Of a stretch of 64,000 bases of DNA, positions 41,018-49,515 are shown piece after piece. This DNA comes from Herbivorax alkaliphila (GTDB taxonomy: Bacteria; Bacillota; Clostridia; Acetivibrionales; Acetivibrionaceae), in the NCBI RefSeq assembly GCF_030848475.1, contig NZ_JAVDDS010000014.1:1-64000 (forward strand), in the 5' to 3' direction. The notes beneath the pieces were generated by a model, which was not told where the DNA came from, did no database searches, and worked only from the letters and a program-made list of their open reading frames with translations. Position 1 is the first letter of the stretch. Every line of letters begins with the position of its first letter. Both the position numbers and the translations under genes were made by a program.

Positions 41018-42271
41018 TTATTCTTTAATGTTTTTTGTGGGATGATTTGGATAATCAAAAACTTTTCCTTCCCACGTTCTAATTTTTACATGGTCTTTTC
41101 CTCTTGAAACCACATATTGAGGTGAAATTGGAGTTTTGCCATTTCCACCTGGTGCGTTTACGATATAAGTTGGTATAGCAAGTCCTGAGGTATAACCTCT
41201 CAAGTATTCAACTATTTCAATACCATCATCAATTGAAGTGTTAAAATGTGTGGTTCCAGAAACATGTTTTGCATGAAAAATATAATATGGTCTAACTCTA
41301 CATTTTAACAGTTCATGATTTAAAAGACGCATAACATATTTATCGTTGTTTATGCCATTTAATAAAACAGCTTGATTTCCCAAAACAATTCCATTGTCAG
41401 CAAGTTTATCACAAGCTGCTTTTGATTCTTTAGTCAATTCAAGAGGATGATTAAAATGAGTATTCAAGAAAATAGGTGGATATTTTTTTAGAATATTAAT
41501 TAAATCATCTGTAATTCTTTGAGGCATTGTAACTAAAGTTCTTGAACCCAATCTAATATATTCAACTGAAGGAATTGAGTGAAGTTCACCTAAAAGCCAG
41601 TCAATTGTAGAATCAGACATTGTAAGAGGATCTCCACCTGTTATCAAGACATCCCTGATTTCAGGATTTTTCCTGACATATTCAATTGATTCTTTAAGTA
41701 ATTCCGTTGCAGTATGATTATCTGAAGTACCAATATTTCTTCTTCTTTGACAATGTCTGCAATACATAGCACAAATATTGCTTGTATTAATTATTAGCCT
41801 GTCAGGATATCTTCTTGTGATAGAGCCAGCAGGATTGGTGTACTCTTCACCCATAGGATCAGAATCTCCTTCCTCATGTAATTCATGATGTGAAGGAATT
41901 GACTGCAACTTAACTGGATTAAATGGGTCATCATCTATTAGTGAAGCATAATATGGTGATATTCCCCATCTAAATTTTTCCTCAATTTTTTTAATTGTTT
42001 GAATTTCATCATTATCTAGCTCAATGATTTTTGAAAGCAAATCAATACTGTGAATTCTGTTTTTAATTTGCCATTTCCAATCATTCCAATCGTTTTCAGT
42101 TGCATTTAGAAGAGATGAAATTTGCTTTCTTTTTTCTGATATTTTTTCTTCTTGAGTGGAAGACATACCACGTGGGATGGTGTCTTTTACATCATTATAA
42201 TCTTTAATACGATTTTTTAATTCTTCTGCTCTTTTAAGAGCTATTTCTCTTTTAGTGCATTGTTTTTCCAT
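41018..42271 (-). CDS. eam: Glutamate 2,3-aminomutase (KamA family)
   Basis: The 417-residue protein is a radical SAM and PLP aminomutase of the lysine 2,3-aminomutase family. It has the cluster motif CAMYCRHCQRRRNIG, VLITGGDPLT, LNTHFNHPLELT, and the PLP-lysine motif APGGNGKTP. In lysine 2,3-aminomutase two aspartates hold the substrate side-chain amine. Here they are Lys335 (FHAKHV) and Asn372 (YIVNAPGG), 37 apart, which are the changes I recall for glutamate 2,3-aminomutase of C. difficile (Lys332 and Asn369). It should make beta-glutamate, a compatible solute. ATG 42271 (AAAGGA upstream) is preferred over ATG 42295. No acetyltransferase ablB is next to it, which also argues against lysine use. 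Confidence 0.85.
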   Translation of the reverse strand: MEKQCTKREIALKRAEELKNRIKDYNDVKDTIPRGMSSTQEEKISEKRKQISSLLNATENDWNDWKWQIKNRIHSIDLLSKIIELDNDEIQTIKKIEEKFRWGISPYYASLIDDDPFNPVKLQSIPSHHELHEEGDSDPMGEEYTNPAGSITRRYPDRLIINTSNICAMYCRHCQRRRNIGTSDNHTATELLKESIEYVRKNPEIRDVLITGGDPLTMSDSTIDWLLGELHSIPSVEYIRLGSRTLVTMPQRITDDLINILKKYPPIFLNTHFNHPLELTKESKAACDKLADNGIVLGNQAVLLNGINNDKYVMRLLNHELLKCRVRPYYIFHAKHVSGTTHFNTSIDDGIEIVEYLRGYTSGLAIPTYIVNAPGGNGKTPISPQYVVSRGKDHVKIRTWEGKVFDYPNHPTKNIKE

Positions 42272-42424
42272 TATAAAACATCCTTTCAACCCCATAAATT
42301 TTTATATAATAGCAAACATAAATTTATGATAATAATTTATATATAAAAACATATATAACGTTTAGATAAAAGAAAAGCAGTTTTATCCTGCATTTAAGAC
42401 TGCCATAAAGATACTTTGATTTTA

Positions 42425-42480
42425 TGTGGTTTAAAGTCCCAATCACAAGATATAATGTTTAACTTTAGCTAAACGGTTTT
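42425..42480 (+). repeat. Partial copy of the GGTGGAG/TTTAGCTAA repeat family
   Basis: The segment AAGATATAATGTTTAACTTTAGCTAAACGG near 42450-42478 (given here in two overlapping parts in other copies) matches the tail module of the repeat at 40980-41013. The hairpin module is missing. Confidence 0.4.
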
Positions 42481-42688
42481 ACTTTTATTATATATCTTGC
42501 CCTACTATCGAATAATTATATCATATTGAATAGGTAGCTGCAATTAAAGTTGGGAAAGTTTTCTCTTTGTTTTCTTAGAGTTCACTTATTTAGCATTTAA
42601 TGATACAATAGAACGATAAATAATAATTTTTATTGTTCAATTAATGTTAGTGTGATAGAATTGTTTGAGAATATTTTAATAATGTAGG

Positions 42689-42782
42689 AATGCTTTAGAA
42701 ATACGTCTTATTTTCAAGGGAAAAATCCTTATGATTTAATGGGTTTTGGATGATAATAATAGGATGTTATTTCCTAGATATT
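42689..42782 (+). repeat. 95-nt hairpin repeat, copy B
   Basis: This copy begins AATGCTTTAGAAATA and ends TATTTCCTAGATATT, with TTTTCAAGG, AAAATCC and GGGTTTTGGATGAT in the middle. It is diverged from copies C and D but of the same length within one base. It lies just before the membrane-protein gene at 42819. Confidence 0.75.
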
Positions 42783-42818
42783 ACTTAATTGAGTTTGAAC
42801 ATGAAATGGAGGAATTTA

Positions 42819-43370
42819 ATGAACCGTATTAGTGTGGGAATGTTAATAGTTGCAGTAATTTTGTTAATACTGAAGTATTTAATGTTAGGTACTGAAAAAA
42901 AAGCTGTTATTAAAGATGGAGCTATAGTTTTAAAAATGAGTAGGATTTATGGCGTAATCGGATTTAGTGGTATTTTAGTTTCAATAGCAATTATGACAAC
43001 TTCGGCTTTGGGGATAGTTGGAATAGAAAGGGATATTAAAGTTACCATTGGATTTTCAATGTTTTTGTTGGTAATGGGTATATTTCTTTTTTTATTGTCA
43101 ATAAACGTTCAAGTTTTTGCAGATGAAGACAAGATAACTCATTATAACATAATAAGACAAGAAAAAGAAATTATGTGGGAAGAAATAAGAAGAGTAACTT
43201 TTAATAAAGGAACTCAGGAATTAATAATAGAAGATGCTAATACGAAAATAAAAATGCATATTCATATTGTAGGATTTTTCTCTTTTATAGAATTAATGAA
43301 ATCAAAGATTGACCATAATTTATATAAAGGAGCTATTGGTATAATAGATACTTATAAAAAACAGAAATAA
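42819..43370 (+). CDS. Unknown membrane protein with a C-terminal PH-like domain
   Basis: The 183-residue protein has three hydrophobic helices in the first 105 residues, the first at about 5-22. An 80-residue cytoplasmic part follows, with ITHYNIIRQEKEIMWEEIRRVTF and a strand ELIIEDANTKIKMHIHI, like bacterial PH-type or DUF6560-like domains. Function is unknown. ATG 42819 follows GGAGG by 6 bases and is preferred over the longer frame from 42789. It is a single-gene unit between repeat copies B and C. Confidence 0.65.
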   Translation: MNRISVGMLIVAVILLILKYLMLGTEKKAVIKDGAIVLKMSRIYGVIGFSGILVSIAIMTTSALGIVGIERDIKVTIGFSMFLLVMGIFLFLLSINVQVFADEDKITHYNIIRQEKEIMWEEIRRVTFNKGTQELIIEDANTKIKMHIHIVGFFSFIELMKSKIDHNLYKGAIGIIDTYKKQK

Positions 43371-43455
43371 AACATAATTTTAAGTTGTTATTGTCGACGG
43401 TATAATATAAAATATTTCTTAGAGAGAGTTTTAAAAGTAAATATTCTAATAAAGC

Positions 43456-43550
43456 AATGCCTTAGAAATAACTTAGTATTCTCAAGGACAAAATCCCGAT
43501 GGTTTAACGGGTTTTGGACGATGAGAATCGGATAGTATTTCTTAGCCATT
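43456..43550 (+). repeat. 95-nt hairpin repeat, copy C
   Basis: The copy runs AATGCCTTAGAAATAAC to TATTTCTTAGCCATT and folds on itself. ATTCTCA pairs with TGAGAAT, CAAAATCCCG with CGGGTTTTG, and the termini with each other. It is almost identical to copy D, which follows after 7 bases. Confidence 0.9.
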
Positions 43551-43557
43551 GCTAGGC

Positions 43558-43652
43558 AATGCCTTAGAAATAACTTAGTATTCTCAAGGACAAAATCCCG
43601 ACGGTTTAACGGGTTTTGGACGATGAGAATAGGATAGTATTTCTTAGCCATT
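43558..43652 (+). repeat. 95-nt hairpin repeat, copy D (tandem with C)
   Basis: Identical to copy C except for two single-base changes (GAC for GAT before GGTTTAAC, and AATAGG for AATCGG), showing a recent tandem duplication with spacer GCTAGGC. It lies 42 bases before the SEC-C gene start. Confidence 0.9.
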
Positions 43653-43694
43653 ATTATGTTAGAATTGTGTAATATATTAAAGGGAGATGCAAAT

Positions 43695-44669
43695 ATGAGA
43701 TTAAAAATATTCAAAGGATATGAAAGATTTGATGACCATTATCCTTCTGAACAGGTGAAATATGCGTTAGAAAATAAAGAAGAAGCTATACCGGAGCTTC
43801 TTGAAATACTAGAATATACTGTTAATAATGCTGAAAGTCTTTTTAAAGATAACAAATACTTAATTCATTTTCCTGCTATTTACTTACTTGCGTATTTTCG
43901 TGAAAATAGAGCATATAGAGAAATTATACAGTTTTTGGGCTTTAGAGATGAAGTTATTTATGGATTACTTGGAGATACGGTAACAGATAATTTGAAAAAT
44001 ATTTTGGCATCAGTATGTGATGGGGACATAAATCCATTAAAAAAAATTATTGAAAACTCTTTAATTGATGAGTTTGTTAGGTGTGAGGCATTAGAGGCAC
44101 TTCTGGTATTGTTAAGTGAAGGAGAATTAAAAAGAGAAGAACTGGTATTTTATTTCAAAGAACTTATGAACGGAAAACTTGAAAAAGATTATACTTATAT
44201 ATGGGAATTCCTTCCTACGTGTTGTTCGTTAATTCATCCAAAAGGGCTTATTGATGATATTGAGCAGGCAACTAAAGATGGGAAAATAGATTCTTTTTTA
44301 GTTGATTGGCTTTTATTAGAAAACAATGCAAAAAGATCTTCTAAAGATGTGCTAAGAGAACTTAAGGAAAATGAAAGCTATTTTTTTATTGATAAAGAAG
44401 ATGTGTTTTCGTTAGAAGAGTGGGTTGGTGGATTTAAATTTGATGATGAATACTATGACGATGATGACTGGTTTGAAGATGAAGGAATATATTATTTAGA
44501 AGATGAAGAAATTGATGAATATGAATTAAAAAAAGATAAATATTATGATAAGTTGATTAATATACCCTTTGTTAAAGATAGCAAGGAGGAGTTAAACTCA
44601 CTTTGTCCCTGTGGAAGTGGCAAAAAATATAAAAAATGTTGTTTTTGGAAAGAAAGAAATAAGTTTTAA
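43695..44669 (+). CDS. DUF1186-like protein with C-terminal SEC-C zinc motif
   Basis: The 324-residue protein begins with a helical-repeat region like DUF1186 (YALENKEEAIPELLEILEY, FPAIYLLAYFRE). It has a very acidic stretch at about 255-290 (many D and E) and ends in a SEC-C zinc-binding motif LCPCGSGKKYKKCCFWK. SEC-C motifs bind zinc and occur at the end of SecA and in proteins that contact SecB or ribosomes. The role of this combination is unknown. ATG 43695 is chosen because AGGGAG precedes it; the frame from 43656 would run into repeat copy D. Confidence 0.8.
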   Translation: MRLKIFKGYERFDDHYPSEQVKYALENKEEAIPELLEILEYTVNNAESLFKDNKYLIHFPAIYLLAYFRENRAYREIIQFLGFRDEVIYGLLGDTVTDNLKNILASVCDGDINPLKKIIENSLIDEFVRCEALEALLVLLSEGELKREELVFYFKELMNGKLEKDYTYIWEFLPTCCSLIHPKGLIDDIEQATKDGKIDSFLVDWLLLENNAKRSSKDVLRELKENESYFFIDKEDVFSLEEWVGGFKFDDEYYDDDDWFEDEGIYYLEDEEIDEYELKKDKYYDKLINIPFVKDSKEELNSLCPCGSGKKYKKCCFWKERNKF

Positions 44670-44753
44670 TCAAAAGTCTTAGAACAAAGAGAAGGACTTA
44701 ATATTGAAACATTTCGATGCTCTGAGATTTTTTATACTATTAAAAAAGAGTGA

Positions 44754-44776
44754 GGCTCCACCTTATAGGTGAAGCC
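44754..44776. terminator. GGTGGAG-type hairpin between convergent genes
   Basis: GGCTCCACC (44754-44762) pairs with AGGTGAAGCC at the right side, in the same core sequence as the hairpins at 40919 and 52097. It lies between convergent genes and probably acts as a terminator. Confidence 0.5.
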
Positions 44777-44796
44777 TTAGAATACGGTGAACAAAA

Positions 44797-45603
44797 CTAA
44801 AGAGAAATATCGTTTACATTACCATCTCCTAGCTTGACTAAGTAAACGTCCCAATAATCTTTTCCCAGTTGATTTGCAAAGTTTCTGTCAAATACGGCAA
44901 AGTCAAACCTGTACTTTCCTTTAATAGCACTGCCGGTATCCATAGCCACTGCATATCCCAGTCCTTTGATATAAAAAATTGTTCCAAATGGCCAATATTC
45001 TTTATCAATTGCAATAGATATTCCAGGGATTATAGGATGTCCTGATCTAGTAATACCTTTGTCATTGCCACACTCTACTGCACTTGGGGTATAAAAAGTA
45101 CCAAGAAATTTTCCTATATATTCGCCTTTTTCTATGGTATCCCTTGTGCTTATTCCTTCAAAACTTGTGTAGCTTTGGGGCTTGATACCAATTGATGCAG
45201 CTGTTTTTAGTGAGTTTTGAAGTTCTATATTATCTTCAACAAGTTCTTTATTAGTTGATTCTAATTCCTTGTTTTTATTTTTTAATTGTTCTATCTTTTC
45301 TAATATTTCTTCATTTTGATTTAATATTTTACTGTATTGATTTTTTAAAAGTTCATATTCTGTTTTTAAATTTTCATTTTGAGCTATCAAGTTGCTATTT
45401 TCATAAGATGCATTTTCTGCCCTTAAAAAAGCATCTTGATAATTTTCTTTGGTTTGGTTATACCAACTATATATATTTAAATTAATTACTGCCAAAACAA
45501 TTATAACTGCAAATAAAAGATACATAAATATTCTATAAATAATTGAATACTTTCTATTGTATCTTCGAGGCTCGCTTAATGATGGTGCCTCATCGCTTGA
45601 CAT
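44797..45603 (-). CDS. Membrane-anchored coiled-coil protein with C-terminal 3D (DPBB) domain
   Basis: The 268-residue protein has one membrane helix (about 23-45), a coiled coil (about 55-130, heptad-like with many E, K, N and L), and a 3D domain at about 160-260 with FLGTFYTP, ITRSGHPIIPGISIAID, IFYIKGLGYAVAMDTGSAIKG and FDFAVFDR. The three aspartates of the domain are present. 3D domains of the YocH/RpfB/MltA type are double-psi barrels acting on peptidoglycan, often as lytic transglycosylases. It probably works at the cell wall during growth or spore processes. The start follows AAGGAGGA. Confidence 0.85.
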   Translation of the reverse strand: MSSDEAPSLSEPRRYNRKYSIIYRIFMYLLFAVIIVLAVINLNIYSWYNQTKENYQDAFLRAENASYENSNLIAQNENLKTEYELLKNQYSKILNQNEEILEKIEQLKNKNKELESTNKELVEDNIELQNSLKTAASIGIKPQSYTSFEGISTRDTIEKGEYIGKFLGTFYTPSAVECGNDKGITRSGHPIIPGISIAIDKEYWPFGTIFYIKGLGYAVAMDTGSAIKGKYRFDFAVFDRNFANQLGKDYWDVYLVKLGDGNVNDISL

Positions 45604-45869
45604 ATTTTTATCCTCCTTAATAGTCTGTTTTTTCTATTTTAATTATCAACATATTTTCTTAATTTTATTCATTAAATAAAATTAAGAACTTTAAAGTTAT
45701 AAAAATATCATTTTAAGCTATTAGCAGCTTCTAAAACTTGCTCAACAATGTTTATTCCAATTTTTCATTCATTTTAATAAAATGTACACAGATGACAAAA
45801 GGCAGTTGATATATTTTGAGCAAGGATTTATAATATACACAATGATGAATGTGCTATGAGGTGATTATA

Positions 45870-47084
45870 ATGTCAGAATTGTTTCGTCCTACAGCTCAAC
45901 TAAAAATATCAATAACTCCTGAATGCAATAATGATTGTGCAATTTGTCTCAACAAAACAACTAGAACAGGAAATAAAAACAAAAGGATACTTTCTGAGGG
46001 GAAAATACGGCAACTTGTAGATGAGGGAGCTAATCTCGGAATGGTTGGGACGTATTGGACAGGAGGAGAGCCTTTAATTGAGTACAAAAACTTGTTAAAG
46101 CTTATAGAATACTCGACTAAAAGGGGAATGATTCCTACAATTGTAACAAATGGAGGCATGATAGGTGCATATGGAAATTATAGAGAGCTTAACAAAGAGC
46201 TACTTAAGAAAGCTAGCTTATATGATATCGATACACCTGATATAGTTAGGTCTTTAAAGAAGGCTGGTCTTGAGAGGGTTTACTTTAGTGTTGATAATAG
46301 TCACAATACACTTGAGAGTCCAAATTCTAGAGTTTCTAACTGTGTACCTTCAGAGTTAGTTGCAAAAAGCATAAGGAGTTTTCTAAAAGAAGGTTTTGGA
46401 AGTATTCATAAATTAGATGCAATTGGACATCAATTGAGAATAACAGCTACATCCAGTGGTATGTGGCATAAACCTACAAATAATATTATACAGGATGTTA
46501 TTAACAAATCAGGTGTGGGGCTAAAAAAACTACTAACATCTAACAGCAGTATTTATGAAAACAAAGAAGGTCAAATATTATTAAAAAGATTAGGTATATC
46601 CAATGTTGGAAAGGCATCGACTCTTGGTGATAACGTTTTAGAAAACAAATCTGGAAAGAATCTATTTGAAATATGTTGTAATCATTTTACTCCAACTAAT
46701 AAAGCTTATGATGGAGGTAAATATCATAGAGATTTATTTATAGACTGGAATGGAATTGTATATACCTGTGGAAATCATGCTTATTCAATAGGTAACGTAT
46801 TTAATGAATCCTTGTCATCAATAATAGAAGGTGTAAATAAACCAAAATTGGATAGTGAGTTTGCCATAAACAGAAAAGTATTTCATTCATTACTTGTACT
46901 TTCACAAAACAAAAGAATTGGGAGTAACGCCATTGGAGAAGCTTTTCGCTTAATATCTTTAAAAAATCCTGAACTGATAAAAGATATTAAAACTCAATGT
47001 GGTGCATGTAATTGTTTAGGGAATAACAAACAGTTACAAAGGGAGTTTTTAAAAGCTTTAGATGATAATAGTGTGTTACACTGA
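45870..47084 (+). CDS. Radical SAM protein with cysteine-rich C-terminus (unassigned)
   Basis: The 404-residue protein has the radical SAM cluster motif CNNDCAIC (CX3CX2C) in an ITPECNNDC strand, TYWTGGEPLIEY (GGE motif), TIVTNGG and RVYFSVDNS. The C-terminal third has ICCNHFTP, VYTCGNHAYSIGNVF (SPASM-like) and QCGACNCLG, so at least one auxiliary iron-sulfur cluster is likely. SPASM-type proteins commonly modify peptides, but I cannot assign a substrate. A small basic membrane peptide is encoded 86 bases downstream. ATG 45870 follows GAGGTGA; the longer frame from 45849 is less likely. No transporter or precursor cluster is visible. Confidence 0.75.
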   Translation: MSELFRPTAQLKISITPECNNDCAICLNKTTRTGNKNKRILSEGKIRQLVDEGANLGMVGTYWTGGEPLIEYKNLLKLIEYSTKRGMIPTIVTNGGMIGAYGNYRELNKELLKKASLYDIDTPDIVRSLKKAGLERVYFSVDNSHNTLESPNSRVSNCVPSELVAKSIRSFLKEGFGSIHKLDAIGHQLRITATSSGMWHKPTNNIIQDVINKSGVGLKKLLTSNSSIYENKEGQILLKRLGISNVGKASTLGDNVLENKSGKNLFEICCNHFTPTNKAYDGGKYHRDLFIDWNGIVYTCGNHAYSIGNVFNESLSSIIEGVNKPKLDSEFAINRKVFHSLLVLSQNKRIGSNAIGEAFRLISLKNPELIKDIKTQCGACNCLGNNKQLQREFLKALDDNSVLH

Positions 47085-47170
47085 AAATAATATTTAGAAA
47101 CAGCGGGGTATTTCTTTTAGATGTATAAAGAATTAAATATTACCCATATGGAAGGGAGTTGTAATAATAT

Positions 47171-47368
47171 ATGGCCAATAAAGGCGGTTTTTCGTGGAGA
47201 AGGCTTACTGGTGTATCAAAGGCAAAATTGAATATTTCTAGAAAAACAGGAATACCATTGACGAAGTCGGGCAGACAAAGAAAAGTTGGGAAAGCAATGG
47301 GTGGATGTTGTATTTATATTGCAGTAATACTAATTCTAATTATATTAGGCATAATGGTTTTTATATAG
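47171..47368 (+). CDS. Small basic protein with C-terminal membrane helix
   Basis: The 65-residue product has a basic N-terminal half (GGFSWRRLTGVSKAKLNISR, TKSGRQRKVG) and a C-terminal hydrophobic helix after GGCC. I recall similar short proteins in varied bacteria but no function. It has a GGAAGGGAG site about 15 bases before ATG. The position behind a radical SAM gene makes a modified-peptide role possible, but the conserved basic N-terminus does not look like a leader peptide. Confidence 0.6.
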   Translation: MANKGGFSWRRLTGVSKAKLNISRKTGIPLTKSGRQRKVGKAMGGCCIYIAVILILIILGIMVFI

Positions 47369-47386
47369 AGTTTTTAAGTGAAGATC

Positions 47387-47436
47387 AAAAAGGGTCAGGT
47401 TTGAATTATTTAAATAATTCAAACCTGACCCTTTTT
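47387..47436. terminator. 50-bp perfect palindrome, bidirectional terminator; GGTCAGGT repeat
   Basis: Bases 47387-47411 are the exact reverse complement of 47412-47436. The outer A/T runs make it a terminator for the small-protein gene on plus and for tRNA-Pro on minus. The GGGTCAGGT core is shared with 7752-7800. Confidence 0.85.
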
Positions 47437-47514
47437 TGGTCGGAGTGACTGGATTTGAACCAGCGACCTCTTGCACCCCAAGCAAGCACTCGTACCAAGC
47501 TGAGCTACACCCCG
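47437..47514 (-). tRNA. tRNA-Pro (anticodon GGG)
   Basis: The minus strand reads CGGGGTG...CACTCCG with discriminator A and an encoded CCA. The D-arm has AGCTC..GGTACGAG, the anticodon stem CTTGC/GCAAG encloses TTGGGGT with GGG, and the T-arm has GGTTCAAATCC. All arms pair. It is divergent from gerA. Confidence 0.95.
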
Positions 47515-47734
47515 ATAACGACTAATAATTATAGCACATTTTTTTTCAGATGTAAATATATAAAATTTTATTGGTTAATAATTTAAAATTGTATATTTCA
47601 ATGTCAATAAAACCATAATATGATTAGCTTAAAAAAGAAATTATTATACATATACTTTTAGTAAAATGTATAGTTACTCTTAGCATTTATAGTTTTTTTA
47701 TTATATAAAAGATGAGCCAAAAGGAGTGAAGTGA

Positions 47735-49462
47735 TTGTCTAAATTTAAAAAAATAATGCGGGATATTGTTGTATTTAAAGAACCCGAAGAAAAAGAGGCA
47801 TTTATTTTAAAAGAAACGGAGGAAGAGAGAAAACAGCTTAATGATGATACAAAGAGTCGGGATAAAGAACACAAGAAAAAAGGATTAATAAATAAGATAT
47901 TTTCATCTAAAAAAGAAAGTAGTAATAAGATTGAGAAAGCAGATAAAGTAAGCAAGGATATTAAAGAGAATTTAGAGTACATTAAAAAGAAATATAATTA
48001 CCCTGATAATGGAGATCTTGTAATAAAAAAGTTTGAAATAGTAATAAAAGACAAAAACCTGCCAGCATTTTTTATTTTATTTGATGGAATGTCTGACTCG
48101 GAAATGATAAATACACATGTTTTAAAACCACTTATGCTTCTTTCAAATGTTGAAGTAGAAGGTGATACAGATGACTTGGCAAAATATATAAGGAATCATC
48201 TGATTTCTCATAATCAGGTGGAAATGAGCAAAAATATGAGTGACATTATAGATGAGGTGAATTTTGGTGGAGGTGGACTGTTTATTGATGGAATAGACAG
48301 TGCATATGCATGTGATGTAAAGGGTTGGATGCAAAGGCAAGTGGACAGACCTACATCAGAAATTGTTATAAGGGGTCCTCAAGAGGCGTTTACAGAAGGC
48401 TTGAGAGTAAATACGGCACTTATAAGAAAAACATTGAAAGATGAGAACTTGATGGTTGAGGATTTCGAGGTTGGTAAAAGGAGCAAAACACCATGTTCTC
48501 TTTTATATCTTAATGATATTGTAAATAAGTCTTTAGTTGAAGAGGCGAGAAGAAGGCTTGAAAAGATAAATATAGACTTTATTTTGGATTCAGGAGAGTT
48601 AGAGCAGCTTTTAGAGGACAGTACATTTTTACCAGCTCCTCAAATATTGGCAACAGAAAGACCTGACAGGGCTTCAAGTCTAATCACCCAGGGAAAATTG
48701 GTTGTGCTTATGCATGGAAGTCCATTTGCACTTATAATGCCTATAACTAACAGTGATTTGCTTCACGCTCCCGAAGATGCATATGTGAGATTTCCATATT
48801 CAAATCTTTTTAGAATTGTAAGACTTATTGCTGTTATATTATCCTTGCTTTTACCAGGAATTTATGTTGCAGTAACCAATTATCATCATGAAATGATTCC
48901 CACAGATCTTTTAATCGCAATTGAAGCATCTAGGGAAGCAGTACCTTTTCCATCTGTAGTGGAAATTCTTATGATGGAGTTTGCATTTGAGCTTATTCGT
49001 GAGGCCGGTGTTAGAATTCCAGGACCAATAGGTCCAACTCTTGGTATTATTGGAGCGTTGATTTTAGGACAGGCTGCAGTTGCAGCAAACATTGTAAGTC
49101 CTATACTTATAATTGTAGTTGCTGTTACCGGAATAGGATCTTTTGCAGTTCCCAGCTTCGCCCTTGCCTTTTCTTTTAGAATATTACGATTTTTATACAT
49201 TATTTTGGCGGCTTTATCAGGATTTTTAGGAATAACCTTGGGGATTTTTCTACATGGAATAATGCTTGTAAATGCAAAATCATTTGGCGTACCATTTATG
49301 GCACCCTTTGGACCTAGAACAGGTGATGGAATTGCAGATCAATTTTTAAGAAGTCCTATCTGGAAGCAGGAAAAAAGGCCGGATTATCTTAATGTAAATA
49401 AGCAAGAAAAACAGCCTAAAGTTTCTAGAGAATGGGCAAAAGAGGATAAAAAGAAGCACTAA
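47735..49462 (+). CDS. gerA: Spore germination protein, GerA family (A subunit)
   Basis: The 575-residue protein has a hydrophilic, lysine- and glutamate-rich N-terminal part of about 75 residues. A GerA domain follows with FFILFDGMSDSEMINTHVL, LFIDGIDSAYACDVKGW, the RGPQEAFTEGLRVN motif and ATERPDRASSLITQGKLVVLM. About five membrane helices carry FEFELIREAGVRIPGPIGPTLGIIG-type sequence (cited in part). It is the A subunit of a nutrient receptor in the inner spore membrane. TTG 47735 behind AAAAGGAGTGAAG is the start. It is the first gene of a four-gene operon. Confidence 0.95.
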   Translation: MSKFKKIMRDIVVFKEPEEKEAFILKETEEERKQLNDDTKSRDKEHKKKGLINKIFSSKKESSNKIEKADKVSKDIKENLEYIKKKYNYPDNGDLVIKKFEIVIKDKNLPAFFILFDGMSDSEMINTHVLKPLMLLSNVEVEGDTDDLAKYIRNHLISHNQVEMSKNMSDIIDEVNFGGGGLFIDGIDSAYACDVKGWMQRQVDRPTSEIVIRGPQEAFTEGLRVNTALIRKTLKDENLMVEDFEVGKRSKTPCSLLYLNDIVNKSLVEEARRRLEKINIDFILDSGELEQLLEDSTFLPAPQILATERPDRASSLITQGKLVVLMHGSPFALIMPITNSDLLHAPEDAYVRFPYSNLFRIVRLIAVILSLLLPGIYVAVTNYHHEMIPTDLLIAIEASREAVPFPSVVEILMMEFAFELIREAGVRIPGPIGPTLGIIGALILGQAAVAANIVSPILIIVVAVTGIGSFAVPSFALAFSFRILRFLYIILAALSGFLGITLGIFLHGIMLVNAKSFGVPFMAPFGPRTGDGIADQFLRSPIWKQEKRPDYLNVNKQEKQPKVSREWAKEDKKKH

Positions 49463-49515
49463 AAGTATAAAAAATAGTTGTACAGCATTAAAACTAAGAA
49501 AGTTGGAGGATTATA

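Noticed and set aside
43456-43652. CRISPR array
   Set aside because: Only two 95-nt units with a 7-base gap. Units are far too long, there is no spacer diversity and no cas gene is near. No other CRISPR-like array was seen in the window.
43388-43714. 108-codon minus-strand frame with an internal duplicated sequence
   Set aside because: The duplicated protein segment is only the translation of repeat copies C and D. It has no ribosome site, and its start lies inside the SEC-C gene.
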